A stretch of DNA of 64,000 nucleotides from Bradyrhizobium lablabi (GCF_018131005.1 NZ_JAFCJK010000010.1:208771-272770); one strand, 5' to 3'. Shown: positions 25,605 through 41,045, numbered from the stretch's first letter. Numbers and translations: made by a program. Notes: generated by a model not told the origin, from the letters alone.

Positions 25605-25716
25605 GTGCAGGCCGCTACCAGTGTTTCGGAACCGAAACATTAGGCTGCACACAGCACTAAGCCCGGCCCGATGGCGGGCGGGTAATTGAAACAGTCGCTC
25701 ATTGGAGGACTACCCT
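25605..25716 (+). ncRNA. ROSE-type RNA thermometer in the hsp20 leader
   Basis: The roughly 110-nt leader contains a 5' hairpin (UGUUUCGG/CCGAAACA around 25622-25639) and a GC-rich middle hairpin near 25662-25681. At its 3' end UCGCUCAUUGGAGGA holds the ROSE consensus U(U/C)GCU just before the Shine-Dalgarno sequence. In known ROSE elements of Bradyrhizobium this UYGCU pairs with the Shine-Dalgarno bases and opens at heat-shock temperature. Position, length and motif fit; I did not compute the fold. Confidence 0.8.
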
Positions 25717-26193
25717 ATGCGTAGCTACGATCTCACCCCGTTTTATCGTTCCACCGTCGGCTTCGACCGCCTGTTCAACCTGCTCGACCAGGTGACCTCG
25801 GACGGCACCCCCGGCTATCCCCCCTACAACATCGAGCGCACCGGCGAGAACGCCTACCGCATCAGCGTTGCGGTTTCCGGCTTTTCGCACGGCGAACTGT
25901 CGATCGTCGCGAAGGAAAACACGCTGACGATCAAGGGCGAGAAGGTTGCCAACGAGTCCAGCGGCGACAAGGCCGAGGTACTCTATCGCGGCATCGCCTC
26001 GCGCGCGTTCGAGCGCGTGTTCCAGCTTGCCGACTTCGTGCAGGTGAAGGCGGCCTCGCTTGAGAACGGCCTGCTGCATGTCGATCTCGTCCGCGAGATC
26101 CCCGAGGCCAAGAAACCCCGCAACATTCCGATCGGTGGCGCCGAGAAGGCCCCGCAGGTCGTTGACGGTTCGGCCCACAAGGTCGCCGCCTAA
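25717..26193 (+). CDS. Hsp20/alpha-crystallin small heat-shock protein
   Basis: This 158-aa protein is a class A rhizobial small Hsp (HspA/IbpA-like). It opens MRSYDLTPFYRSTVGFDRLF, has an alpha-crystallin domain (about 33-125; YRISVAVSGFS, LTIKGEK, RAFERVFQLADFVQVK, ASLENGLLHVDL) and ends with a short IPIGG tail containing the IxI-like assembly motif. It binds unfolding proteins as an ATP-independent holdase in the cytoplasm. ATG 25717 follows GGAGGA at 7 bases; an in-frame ATG at 25702 lies inside the thermometer. A strong terminator follows at 26221. Confidence 0.92.
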   Translation: MRSYDLTPFYRSTVGFDRLFNLLDQVTSDGTPGYPPYNIERTGENAYRISVAVSGFSHGELSIVAKENTLTIKGEKVANESSGDKAEVLYRGIASRAFERVFQLADFVQVKAASLENGLLHVDLVREIPEAKKPRNIPIGGAEKAPQVVDGSAHKVAA

Positions 26194-26220
26194 GTTGGGC
26201 AGCGTCAACTGGATGCGAAA

Positions 26221-26248
26221 ACGCCCCGGGAGACCGGGGCGTTTTTTG
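26221..26248 (+). terminator. Rho-independent terminator of the hsp20 gene
   Basis: ACGCCCCGG (26221-26229) pairs with CCGGGGCGT (26234-26242) over a GAGA tetraloop and runs into TTTTTT. Confidence 0.9.
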
Positions 26249-26288
26249 TTCCCGTATTCAGCCGCCAACGGGTCGTAATGACCGGTGG

Positions 26289-27011
26289 CTACTCCAGTCC
26301 CTGCACCTTCGGCATCTCCTGGGTCGGCAGGACCGCAGGCGCCGCCGGTGCCGGCGGAGCGGTTTGGCTGACGGCCGGCGCTGCTGCCTGGGGAGCCGCC
26401 TGCGTCTCCGCGGGTTTCGCCCCGACCACGGCGGCCTGTTGTGCCGGTGCCGGCGCCGCCGCCTGCGCGGGCGCAGCGGCCGGCGTGGGCTTTGCGGCGA
26501 GCGGGCTCGGTTTCGGTACTGGCGTGCGGCTTGCGACATGCGGCACCGGCGCTGGCGGACGCGGCACGCGGGCTGCGAACGGCGGCAGCATCGGGCCGCG
26601 AGCGAAATAGTCGCGCATCCGGTAGGCAGGCTCGAAGCGGACGATTCGCCCGTTCCGGGCATCGATCACGAGCCGCCCGTCCCCGCCGCCGCGGTCCATG
26701 ACTGCAATCGTGTAGACCAGCCCGCGCTGCCGCGGGATGCCTAGCGGCAGAAACCCGTTCTCGCGGAGCACAGTGTAGACCTCCGTCGGCGGCAGCAGGC
26801 TCGGCCCACGGGCGTTGCGGGGCGGCGACGCGATCTCCGGCCGCGGCGGCGATGGGACCTCCGGCGGTACGGCCGCGTAAGGCCCGTCCACGTCGGATGC
26901 CTTGGTGGAAGCCGGACTGTCGGTCTGCGGGGGCGCCGGTTCCTGCGCCTGCGCAGAGGCGGCCGCAAGCGCGAAGCCGGCCGCCGCAACCCATGCTGTG
27001 AACAACTTCAT
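26289..27011 (-). CDS. Secreted Ala/Pro-rich protein of unknown function
   Basis: The 240-aa product has a clear signal peptide (MKLFTAWVAAAGFALAAASA, cleavage near AQA-Q). A short folded core (about 75-135; LPPTEVYTVLRENGFLPLGI, YTIAVMDRGGGDGRLVID, RIVRFEPAYRMRDYFARG) follows. The rest is low-complexity Ala/Pro/Gln. The core looks like a small beta domain repeatedly seen in secreted proteins of this genus, possibly a peptide-binding module. It converges on hsp20. No function can be assigned. Confidence 0.78.
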   Translation of the reverse strand: MKLFTAWVAAAGFALAAASAQAQEPAPPQTDSPASTKASDVDGPYAAVPPEVPSPPRPEIASPPRNARGPSLLPPTEVYTVLRENGFLPLGIPRQRGLVYTIAVMDRGGGDGRLVIDARNGRIVRFEPAYRMRDYFARGPMLPPFAARVPRPPAPVPHVASRTPVPKPSPLAAKPTPAAAPAQAAAPAPAQQAAVVGAKPAETQAAPQAAAPAVSQTAPPAPAAPAVLPTQEMPKVQGLE

Positions 27012-27488
27012 CGCCGATGACTCCTGTCGGCCCCATGCCTGGAGCGTTCCCGCTCTCTTGTCGGCTCACCCTGCGACAAAACTTCATTTTGAATTCCGGC
27101 ACTCCTTGGGCCGGATCGCGGCACGTTTGCTTCAAATCAGGGGCAGCTGGTTCACATCAGGGGGAGTATGGCCGTCAGGCCGCGCGATCCAAGCATGTCG
27201 CCGGGGACTTTCACGCGCTTGTATGATAGAGAAAAATTTGGCAAGGTCGGAGTTAGGACAGCAAGACTGTCTCAATTTCGGGGCCATCCCGGCACGGGGA
27301 TTGCAACGAAACTCGGCGCTCCGGGCTCCGAGAATGCTGCAGGCAGGTCCGTTCCTCAGGGACGTTGAACGCTCCTCGCCTGAATTAAGGAAATTGCGGC
27401 TCGCGGCGGACGAGCGGTGGCCCGGTGGGTGCCGCAACGCCCAAAGTGCGCCAATGACGGTGGGACCCTTACCAGGGGGAGAGGACAC
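27012..27488. other. Intergenic region upstream of gltB
   Basis: This 477-base gap holds the divergent promoters of the secreted protein and gltB. I see no repeat, riboswitch fold or firm sigma site; a TATGAT near 27221 could be a -10 element. A GGGGGAGAGG ribosome site lies just before the gltB start. Confidence 0.4.
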
Positions 27489-32225
<4,737 letters not shown>

Positions 32226-32240
32226 GGGTGAGGCAGGACC

Positions 32241-32352
32241 GTCATTGCGAGCGCAGCGAAGCAATCCGCAAATCCATCCGCGGACCGATGGATTGCTTCG
32301 TCACTCCAGCGCAAAATTGCTTTGCAATTTTGTCGCGAGCTCCTCGCAATGA
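32241..32352. repeat. Palindromic repeat between gltB and gltD
   Basis: The element opens GTCATTGCGAGCGCAGCGAA and closes CTCCTCGCAATGAC. It has an internal hairpin GCAAAATTGCTTTGCAATTTTG. A related element in inverted order follows gltD. Its RNA would form a large hairpin between the two glt cistrons and might affect the subunit ratio; this is inference. Confidence 0.8.
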
Positions 32353-32410
32353 CACGGAGTTGGCGGAAAGAAACGAAGACGAACGCAGGATGCAGGGGCA
32401 TCGGGTTTAA

Positions 32411-33880
<1,470 letters not shown>

Positions 33881-34007
33881 GATTCCAACTTGCTGAGCCA
33901 AGCGTCCCGAAGGACGCATGGCCACGGACGGGCCTTCGCGCTTCGAAAGGGTCGCGTCGTGCTCCGTCAGAGCGACACCGGCGAATTTGCGCATGCGTAC
34001 TCTGCGC

Positions 34008-34115
34008 GTCATGCGAGGAGCTCGCGACAAAATTGCAAAGCAATTTTGCGATGAAGCGACGACTTGTCCGCCGTAGCCTTGGCGAAGGCGGACAAGTCGC
34101 TTCGCTCGCAATGAC
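34008..34115. repeat. Palindromic repeat downstream of gltD
   Basis: It opens GTCATGCGAGGAGCTCGCGA, contains CAAAATTGCAAAGCAATTTTG, and closes TTCGCTCGCAATGAC. It is the same family as 32241-32352 in reversed order, with a different insert (GGACAAGTCG hairpin) in the middle. Confidence 0.8.
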
Positions 34116-34154
34116 GCGGTGGGATTTCGGACTCAACTGTCAAACAGCGATGAG

Positions 34155-34590
34155 GATACGAGTCCGCATTCTCGCGACGTGAATCGTCCGAGTTTTGCGT
34201 CTCGCTTCGCCCCCTCGCTCAGCGAGGGCGCAGGGAAAGCCGGGCGCCGATTGCACCCATGGGCCCGGTGCAACAAAAAGCACCGGGGTAGGACCACAGG
34301 TGTAACCGGAAACAACCCGGCTTTCCCTGCGCGATGGTTTTCGGCTTACTTCGCGCTCTCCTCGGCGAGACCAGGCTTGGTTGTCACCGTCATCCCTGAG
34401 AAGCGTTAGCTTCTTTAGGACTTAACGCCTGCCACTGGGGCGTCAGGACCACACGACTTCACCGTCCGCCTTGCACGTGTTCGTCTTTCACGCGCTCGGC
34501 GTCCACCGCATCTCACACCACGTTCGTGACGATCGCGAGCCGCCCCTCATTCGGGTGAGACGGGCGGGATTGAACAACTGATTTGCCCGA
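34155..34590 (+). repeat. Long interspersed repeat, copy 2
   Basis: The fullest plus-strand copy: a 5' arm with CATTCTCGCGACGTGAATCG, the palindromic core bounded by GCGCAGGGAAAGCCGGG, the GTAGGACCACAGGTGTAACC centre, and the 3' arm through GCGTCAGGACCACACGACTT to ATTGAACAACTGATTTGCCC. It matches copy 1 along its length with scattered substitutions. Confidence 0.85.
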
Positions 34591-34704
34591 CAACGAAAGC
34601 GAAATATTTTTACGCGAAGGGCTGGACAGGTTCTCGCGTGATTTGCCCGTCGGGTTGAGTTGTCGCAGACGACGCATTTGCCCTCGCGGCAAGGTTGCTC
34701 GCGA

Positions 34705-35394
34705 TCAGTACTTCGGTCGATGCGAGGTTGCCCATTCGCGGGCGTGCGCAATCGGAACGCGCGGCACGGCTGCGCGCACCGTTTTTGTTGCCGGCAGATT
34801 GTCCATGCGTTCCCGCCAGCGGCAGAACGCCGGGAATTTCGGATACATTGCCTGTCCCTCGGCGGTCAGGCTGAAGGCAAATGTGCTCGGCAGCAGATAG
34901 AAATCCGCGATCGAGAGTTCGTCGCCAAGCAGAAAATTCTTGCCGTGCGCAAGCTGGCGCTCGGCAACCGCAAGCCCTGTCTCGACCTTGGGCAGCGCAT
35001 GCGCGACGACTTTCTCGTCGGAGGCGATGCCGAGTTCGGGAAAAACCAGCCGTTCATGCGTCACGTGATAGATCATGTAGGGGTAGTAGTAGGAATTGAC
35101 CGCGCTGATCCACTGATTCATGCGCGCCCGCGCCTTGGCGTCATCAGGCGTCAGGCGCGCGCCTCCAAACGTCTCGTCGACATAAGCGGCAATCGCGCTG
35201 GTCTCATAGACGGTGAGATCGCCATGCTGGAGAATCGGGACGCGGTTGAACGGATGCAGCGCCAGATGTTCGGGTCTGCCCATGACGGACTCGAGGTCGT
35301 GAAAAATGTATGTCACGTCCTTGTGCGTCAGGATCAGCCTGATGATGTTGACGAAAGTGCTGCGCGGAAATCCATGGACGATCGGATCGGACAT
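34705..35394 (-). CDS. Glutathione S-transferase family protein
   Basis: The 229-aa protein has an N-terminal thioredoxin-like domain (about 1-80) whose N-terminal catalytic region is GFPRSTFVNIIRLIL and whose cis-Pro/gamma-Glu site is NRVPILQHGD followed by ETSAIAAYVDE. An all-helical C-terminal domain follows. The family conjugates glutathione to electrophiles or reduces peroxides. There is no classical Tyr at the start; Ser in PRSTF may be the catalytic residue, as in theta- or phi-like classes. It is followed on the same strand by a DUF1127 gene. Confidence 0.85.
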   Translation of the reverse strand: MSDPIVHGFPRSTFVNIIRLILTHKDVTYIFHDLESVMGRPEHLALHPFNRVPILQHGDLTVYETSAIAAYVDETFGGARLTPDDAKARARMNQWISAVNSYYYPYMIYHVTHERLVFPELGIASDEKVVAHALPKVETGLAVAERQLAHGKNFLLGDELSIADFYLLPSTFAFSLTAEGQAMYPKFPAFCRWRERMDNLPATKTVRAAVPRVPIAHAREWATSHRPKY

Positions 35395-35415
35395 AGGTTT
35401 CTCCCCTTTGATTTG

Positions 35416-35664
35416 TCAACGCCAGAACGATCTTGCGGCCTCGCGTAGCGCTTCTTCGCGCGTTAGCCCAAGGTCGCTGAGTAGATGCGGGTCATCGGCG
35501 ATCTCGCGCAGCGCAATGCGCTGAAGCGGCCGGTCGAGCCAGCTCCACCATCCGGGCCATCGAAGGACCGCTGACATTCCGGAGTTGATTTTATGAAGTG
35601 GGGTGGCCGGATCGGCGGCCTGTGCTGGCGAGATCGGCAATATGTCGGTCAACAGGATGGGCAT
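35416..35664 (-). CDS. DUF1127 small protein
   Basis: The 82-aa product ends with the DUF1127 pattern: W-rich helix then LREIADDPHLLSDLGLTREE and a basic tail. Short members of this family in Agrobacterium and Rhodobacter affect RNA turnover and phosphate or oxidative stress phenotypes. The N-terminal region (LPISPAQAADPAT) is not conserved. I prefer ATG 35664, which follows TTTGGAGCACG; the open frame continues 45 bases upstream. It lies upstream of the GST gene on the same strand. Confidence 0.75.
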   Translation of the reverse strand: MPILLTDILPISPAQAADPATPLHKINSGMSAVLRWPGWWSWLDRPLQRIALREIADDPHLLSDLGLTREEALREAARSFWR

Positions 35665-35783
35665 GAACGTGCTCCAAATAGCTTGAAATTCGTTGCCGGA
35701 GTTGTTCAATAACGGTGCGGGATGTTTGCCCGCAAAGCATCGTTTCTCGTACCTGCCCTAGTTTTTCTCATAAAGTCGGTACG

Positions 35784-36707
35784 ATGCGCCCGCGCCTGCC
35801 GCCGCTCAATGCCCTGAAAGCCTTCGAAGCCGCTGCGCGGCACGAGAGCTTTACGCGCGCGGCGGAAGAACTTTGCGTGACGCAGGGCGCGGTGAGTCAT
35901 CAGGTGAAAGCGCTGGAAGCGGAGCTCGCGATAAAACTTTTCAACCGCGAGCGCCAGCGCCTGATCATCACCGAGGCCGGGCGCGATTATCTCGCCATCG
36001 TGCGCGACGCGCTCGACCGCATCGCCATCGGTACCGAGCGGCTGTTGCAGCGCCAGAATGCCGGCGTGCTGACCGTCTCGACCTCGCCGGACTTTGCCGC
36101 CAAGTGGCTGGTGCATCGGCTCGGCCATTTTGCCGAGGCGCATCCCGGTATCGACCTGCGCATCTCCGCCACGCTTCACCATGTGGACTTTGCGCGCGAG
36201 GAGGTCGACCTCGCGGTGCGCCATGGCGATGGCAATTGGCCGGGGCTCGACACGGTGCGGCTGAGCTCGGAGCGGCTGTTTGCCGTGTGCAGCCCAAAGC
36301 TATTGTCCGGCAAGCGGCGCATCGCCAGACCCGCCGACGTCCTGAAATTTCCGCTGATCCACATGGACAGCCGCGCCGACTGGAAGAACTGGCTGCAGGA
36401 GGCAGGTCTCGACGATGCCGCCGCCACCCACGGGCCGGTGCTCAATCGCGCCAGCATGGTGATCGACGCCGCCATCAACGGTCAGGGCATTGCGATCGCG
36501 CGCACCACGCTCGCGGCATGGGATCTCATCAAGGGTCATCTGGTGCGGCCCTTCGCGCAATCGCTGCCGCTGGCCAAGACCTACTGGATCATCTGCCCCA
36601 AGGCGACCGCGAGCCTGCCGAAGATCGTGACCTTTCGAGACTGGCTATTGTCGGAAGCAGCAGGCGACCTGCGTCAGCTTCAGAGGAAGAGCCGGGCCAC
36701 CGGTTAG
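35784..36707 (+). CDS. LysR-family regulator, GcvA-like
   Basis: The 307-aa protein starts MRPRLPPLNALKAFEAAARH, the N-terminal pattern of the GcvA subgroup. The helix-turn-helix (SFTRAAEELCVTQGAVSHQV) is followed by a substrate-binding domain (about 90-295) with the GcvA-like LAVRHGDGNWPGL. It is divergent from the DUF1127-GST pair, with about 120 bases between, and is therefore a candidate regulator of them. The effector is unknown. Confidence 0.88.
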   Translation: MRPRLPPLNALKAFEAAARHESFTRAAEELCVTQGAVSHQVKALEAELAIKLFNRERQRLIITEAGRDYLAIVRDALDRIAIGTERLLQRQNAGVLTVSTSPDFAAKWLVHRLGHFAEAHPGIDLRISATLHHVDFAREEVDLAVRHGDGNWPGLDTVRLSSERLFAVCSPKLLSGKRRIARPADVLKFPLIHMDSRADWKNWLQEAGLDDAAATHGPVLNRASMVIDAAINGQGIAIARTTLAAWDLIKGHLVRPFAQSLPLAKTYWIICPKATASLPKIVTFRDWLLSEAAGDLRQLQRKSRATG

Positions 36708-37010
36708 TGCGGGTGCCGCCTATTGTTTTCCGGCTTCGTTGCGAGCGTTCCAACGACCGCCCCCAAGTGTGCTTTCACATCGCCGGAAGGCTCAAGATTG
36801 GAAGCGTCACCTTCCTGCTGGACAGTATTACAGATGTCCCGCGTCGTATCTCACACCAATTGCAGCGCTATCCTTGCTTCTCAAAGTTCGTCAGCATGAC
36901 TACGCTTGCTAGTCGTTCGCGATCGGTCAGTCCCATGTGCTCCGTGGCGACGATATAGAGATAGCCTGCCGCGGGGCACGACACCTTGTGTAGCGCGAGC
37001 TGAGCGCCAG
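36708..37010. other. Intergenic region, nothing recognised
   Basis: This 303-base gap lies between convergent genes. I find no repeat, RNA gene or strong terminator. Confidence 0.4.
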
Positions 37011-38729
37011 CTAGTTCTGCACCCGCACGCCCAGCATCACCACCGTCGAACTCGAGTTCGATCCCGGCGAGCTCGAGTCGAGCCAGCTCCTGACCACCGT
37101 GCCCTTGAGCCAGAAGTTGCGCGTCATCTTGTAGAGGAGATCGGCGGACAACCCGTAGATCAGATCGGTGCGGTTGTCGCCCTGGTAGTCCAGCGTGCCG
37201 TAGGTGAAGCGGCCGATTCCGGTCAGCCAGCGGCGAAAGTCGTGGTCGACCTCGAATGTGTAGGTGCGCGACAGCACGCCCGAGGTGCCGGGCAGCGTGG
37301 TCTCGCCGAGCTGGGTGTCGGAATAAAACCTCGCCGTGGTCAGCGGCGTCGCATTCCAGGTCAGCGAGGCCGTCGTGAGCAGGCCGTTCAGCTGGCTCAG
37401 CCGCGGGTCCACGTAGTTGCGCGCGGCGTAGCCGATCGAGACTTCGCCGAACAGGATCCGGGTGAATTCGAACGACGTGCCAGCCTTGGCGTAGCCGCCC
37501 GATGAATCGCGCGCATAGCCGCTGCGGTCGAGCCGCAGATCATGCACGCGGCTGTCGCCCTCCACCTCCACGAACGGCTTCACCGCCGGCGTCAGCTCGT
37601 AGCTGATGCGGCCGACGCCGCCATACTGGTTGAAATTGCGGTCGTCGTTGGAATCCATGGTGCCGTCGGTGAGCTTCGACCACTGGTAGGCGACGCGATC
37701 GACGGTAGCGCCGGCAGAGACCTGCAGGCGGTTGAAGCTCTGGTCGATGCCGAGGGTGCCGCCCACATCGGCATAGAGCGGATATCTGGCGAGGCCGGCC
37801 TGCACGTTCGGGCTGGTGGGATAGTCGGTTGAGACGAGCAAACGCGCCTGCGCGCCGATGCGCGTGTCGCGCGTGACGTCGATGCGGCCATCGACATGAC
37901 CGATGACGTTCGGACGGTCGACGTCGATCGGCGCCGACAGCGGCGTGCCGTCGGCGTTCGGCGTCAGGTTGCTTGTATAGCCAAGGAAGGAGCCGCGCAG
38001 ATCCGCAACCAGCGCGTGGCGCTCCCAGTCGGAGACCGCCAGGAATTCCGGCGCGATCAGGTAGGCCGGCGATCCCTGCGGTGTGTTGAGGCGGCCAGGA
38101 TTGGTGTCGTAGCCGGCGCTTACTTCCACCGCCGACTTGACCAGGAAGGAGCCGGCGTAATCGCCGACCGCGCCGAACGGATCGTCATCGATCCTGAGCC
38201 GCCTGCGCGCCGGCTGGCCGGGAATGGTGCCGGCCATCGCGGGCGGGATCGGCGATTTGTTGGCGCTCTCCGACGGCGGGATCGAGAGGCGAAGCGCGCC
38301 GGCCGCGTTGCGCTGCGGAGGCACGGGGGGCAGCGTGCCGGGACCCGGCGCGGGCTTCGGCTTCGCCTGCGCGGGATAATATTTCGGCTTCTGGCGCTTG
38401 CGATTGAGCGAGTCGTAGCCGGAGGTCGAGGCGCCGCTCGCGGCCGGCAGGCCGTAGCTCGGGACCTGCCCCGGGGGCTGCGGCGCGCGACTGTCGCGGT
38501 CCGGATCGCGCAGGCGGTTGTCGTTGAGCGGATCGGCGGCCTCGGCCGCGGTCCGGCGCAACGGTGAATCCGGATTGACGATCTGGCTCTGGCGGGTCGG
38601 ACTGAACAGGTCGGGCGTCACCGTCTGGGCGTGGACCACACCCGCGGCCGCGGTCAGCGCAAGGCATGGCAAGACGACGCGAACGAGGCGCGCGCGCCCG
38701 TCTCGGCCCCTTGCTGGACCTGGCTTCAC
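37011..38729 (-). CDS. Outer-membrane beta-barrel protein (BBP2_2 porin-2 type)
   Basis: The 572-aa protein has a signal peptide (VVLPCLALTAAAGVVHAQ), a Pro-rich disordered N-terminal third (about 35-180) and then about 390 residues of alternating short amphipathic strands ending VVMLGVRVQN. This end has the alternating pattern of a barrel C-terminal strand, although the last residue is Asn rather than Phe. Motifs such as VEVSAGYDTNPGRLN and TYTFEVDHDFRRWLTG match the putative beta-barrel porin-2 family. It is likely an outer-membrane channel or surface-polysaccharide-linked barrel. It is divergent from kdsD. Confidence 0.78.
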   Translation of the reverse strand: MKPGPARGRDGRARLVRVVLPCLALTAAAGVVHAQTVTPDLFSPTRQSQIVNPDSPLRRTAAEAADPLNDNRLRDPDRDSRAPQPPGQVPSYGLPAASGASTSGYDSLNRKRQKPKYYPAQAKPKPAPGPGTLPPVPPQRNAAGALRLSIPPSESANKSPIPPAMAGTIPGQPARRRLRIDDDPFGAVGDYAGSFLVKSAVEVSAGYDTNPGRLNTPQGSPAYLIAPEFLAVSDWERHALVADLRGSFLGYTSNLTPNADGTPLSAPIDVDRPNVIGHVDGRIDVTRDTRIGAQARLLVSTDYPTSPNVQAGLARYPLYADVGGTLGIDQSFNRLQVSAGATVDRVAYQWSKLTDGTMDSNDDRNFNQYGGVGRISYELTPAVKPFVEVEGDSRVHDLRLDRSGYARDSSGGYAKAGTSFEFTRILFGEVSIGYAARNYVDPRLSQLNGLLTTASLTWNATPLTTARFYSDTQLGETTLPGTSGVLSRTYTFEVDHDFRRWLTGIGRFTYGTLDYQGDNRTDLIYGLSADLLYKMTRNFWLKGTVVRSWLDSSSPGSNSSSTVVMLGVRVQN

Positions 38730-38882
38730 AGTGAAAAAACCCCAACCAATTCAATCGTTTGCGCGGCGCGCTGCGTACGGCTGCGGAAACGTCGTTAATG
38801 GAGTTAAAACAATTATGGTTAATGAGCCGTTGAGGGCCGCCGCGCCGTGTCGCCCCGCGGCAACGGCCGTGCTAGCTCTTGA

Positions 38883-38935
38883 TAGAGCATGATCTTTTCG
38901 GAAAACCGCTGCGCACTTTTCCGGATCATGCTCTA
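38883..38935. repeat. Palindromic repeat, family with 59277-59325
   Basis: TAGAGCATGATCTTTTCGGA pairs with TCCGGATCATGCTCTA around a GCGCAC centre. A diverged copy stands at 59277-59325. It lies between the divergent barrel gene and kdsD. Confidence 0.8.
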
Positions 38936-38977
38936 AGGGGAAATCTCCGGGCGCAGCGCCCTCTCCTGGAATCCACG

Positions 38978-39982
38978 ATGGCAAGACCGAAAGCGCCGAT
39001 GGCCAATTCATCCGGCACCGATCACTCCGTTCAGTCGGCGCTCCGCACGCTCGATGCGGAAGCCAGCGGCGTCGCTGCGATATCAGCGGCACTCCAATCC
39101 GATCTCGGCGTTCCCTTTGCCGCGGCGGCCGAGCTGGTCCGCAACGCCAAGGGACGCCTGATCGTCACCGGGCTCGGCAAGTCAGGGCACATCGGCCGCA
39201 AGATCGCCGCGACCTTTGCATCGACGGGCACGCCTGCCTTCTTCGTGCACGCCGCCGAGGCCAGCCATGGCGACCTCGGCATGATCACCGCCGACGACGT
39301 GATCCTCGCGCTGTCATGGTCCGGCGAGCAGCCGGAGATGAAGAACCTGATCAGCTACGCCGCGCGCTTCAGCATCCCCCTGATCGCGATGACCGCGGAC
39401 AAGGACTCGACGCTCAGCAAGGCCGCCGACGTGCAGTTGACGCTGCCGAAGGCGCGCGAGGCCTGCCCGCACAACCTCGCGCCGACCACGTCCTCGCTGA
39501 TGATGCTCGCGCTCGGCGATGCGCTGGCGATCGCGCTGCTCGAAGGCCGCGGCTTCACCTCGACCGATTTCAGCGTGCTGCATCCGGGCGGCAAGCTCGG
39601 CGCGTTGCTGAAATACACCCGCGACCTCATGCATGGCGGCGACGCGGTGCCGCTGAAGCCGCAGGGCACCAAGATGTCGGAGGCGCTGGTCGAGATGACC
39701 TCGAAGGGCTTCGGCTGCGTTGGCATACTCGATGGGCACGGCCACCTCATCGGCATCGTGACCGACGGCGACCTCCGCCGTCACATGCGCCCCGACCTGA
39801 TGACCGCCGACGTCGACGACATCATGACCAGGAATCCCAAGACCGTCAGCCGCGACACGCTGGCCGGCGAGGCGCTGGAGCTGCTCAACGCAGCCAAGAT
39901 CACCGCGCTGATCGTGACCGATGCGAAGAAGCCGGTCGGCATCATCCATCTGCATGACCTGTTACGGGCGGGCGTGGCGTAA
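38978..39982 (+). CDS. kdsD: Arabinose-5-phosphate isomerase (KpsF/GutQ family)
   Basis: The 334-aa protein contains a SIS domain (about 50-190): VTGLGKSGHIGRKIAATFAS, HGDLGM and ALSWSGEQPEM. Two CBS domains follow (about 215-330; MTRNPKTVSRDTLAGEAL). This is the structure of KdsD, which interconverts ribulose-5-phosphate and arabinose-5-phosphate for Kdo and lipopolysaccharide synthesis. ATG 38978 lies after the palindromic repeat; a second in-frame ATG 21 bases on is possible. An upstream frame through the repeat is not credible. Confidence 0.92.
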   Translation: MARPKAPMANSSGTDHSVQSALRTLDAEASGVAAISAALQSDLGVPFAAAAELVRNAKGRLIVTGLGKSGHIGRKIAATFASTGTPAFFVHAAEASHGDLGMITADDVILALSWSGEQPEMKNLISYAARFSIPLIAMTADKDSTLSKAADVQLTLPKAREACPHNLAPTTSSLMMLALGDALAIALLEGRGFTSTDFSVLHPGGKLGALLKYTRDLMHGGDAVPLKPQGTKMSEALVEMTSKGFGCVGILDGHGHLIGIVTDGDLRRHMRPDLMTADVDDIMTRNPKTVSRDTLAGEALELLNAAKITALIVTDAKKPVGIIHLHDLLRAGVA

Positions 39983-40069
39983 GCTAGGACGCATACGAGA
40001 CACTCCCCATCCCATCCTTTGTGTGCAAAATGGCGTGAGCCTAGGATCGTCATTGGGACGGATATCGAA

Positions 40070-40858
40070 ATGGCAGAACAGCAAATTCGCTTCGACGACG
40101 GTGCCGGCTACGAGCAGATGATGGGAATTTGGAGCCGGTTCGCTGGCGAGATATTCCTTGATTGGCTGGCGCTACCCTCGGGTTTGCGGTGGATCGACGT
40201 CGGGTGCGGCAACGGGGCCTTCACCGAACTATTGGTCGAGCGATGTCGCCCCGTGGAGGTCCAAGGCATTGATCCATCCGAAGGGCAGCTTGCCTTTGCA
40301 CGTACACGACCTGCGTCGCGCCTGGCAAAGTTTCACCAAGGCGATGCCATGGCCCTTCCTTTCGCCGACAGCAGCTTCGATGCGGCTGTGATGGCATTGG
40401 TTCTTGTGTTCGTTCCGGATCCCGCCAAGGGGGTCAGCGAAATGGTTCGAGTGGTTGTCCCCGGCGGTGCAGTCGTGACCTACATGTGGGACATGTTGGG
40501 TGGCGGCTTTCCGCTTGATCCAATCTACTACGAGATACAGGCAATGGGCATTGTGCCAACCCGCCCACCACGGATGGATGCGTCTCGAATGGAAGCGTTA
40601 CGGGACCTGTGGATCGGGGCAGGCCTTGAGGATGTGCAAACGCGAGAGATTACAGTGCACCGGACGTTTGCAAATTTCGACGATTTCTGGATGACAAGCC
40701 TGAAATCTCCTGCGCTTCGGCCTACAGTTGCAGCGATGAAAGCCGGAGACGTTGAGACGCTCATCTCACGGGTACGTGCGCGCCTGCCGGAGGATGCCGA
40801 TGGTCGCATCACCTGTGGTGCGCGCGCGCATGCAGTTAGGGGGCGCCGGCCCAAGTAG
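40070..40858 (+). CDS. Class I SAM-dependent methyltransferase
   Basis: The 262-aa protein has the Rossmann methyltransferase motifs: motif I WIDVGCGNGAFTELL (about 42-56), motif II region VQGIDPSEGQLAFA, motif III GDAMALPFADSSFDAAV. The N-terminus (DGAGYEQMMGIWSRFAGEIF) is that of the UbiE/Coq5-like or small-molecule group. The substrate is not readable. I used ATG 40070 because the conserved N-terminal helix starts there. The gene is downstream of kdsD by 87 bases. Confidence 0.82.
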   Translation: MAEQQIRFDDGAGYEQMMGIWSRFAGEIFLDWLALPSGLRWIDVGCGNGAFTELLVERCRPVEVQGIDPSEGQLAFARTRPASRLAKFHQGDAMALPFADSSFDAAVMALVLVFVPDPAKGVSEMVRVVVPGGAVVTYMWDMLGGGFPLDPIYYEIQAMGIVPTRPPRMDASRMEALRDLWIGAGLEDVQTREITVHRTFANFDDFWMTSLKSPALRPTVAAMKAGDVETLISRVRARLPEDADGRITCGARAHAVRGRRPK

Positions 40859-41045
40859 CTTGAAGTAGCTTGAAGTCCGCTCAGCGTCAAAAACGCCGTT
40901 TTCTCGGCGACCGTCCCGCACATCTCGAAGCGGCCAAGTCCAGACGAGCGGATAGCCGCCGACACTGCGCAGAATCTGCCGTGCCATTTCGGAGGCGATG
41001 GCATCGCCGAGGACCTTCCAACCGGCCGTTTGTGAGCATGCGTGA

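Larger units (their letters stand above)
33881..34704. other. Repeat-filled intergenic region
   Basis: This 824-base gap contains the second palindromic glt-flanking repeat, copy 2 of the long interspersed repeat, and about 110 further bases with CTGATTTGCCCGAC-like arms. I see no gene. Confidence 0.7.

Noticed and set aside
34119..34409. Short ORFs inside the long interspersed repeats, also near 15643-16011 and 62076-62446
   Set aside because: They recur with the repeat and reflect its palindromic sequence; not treated as genes.
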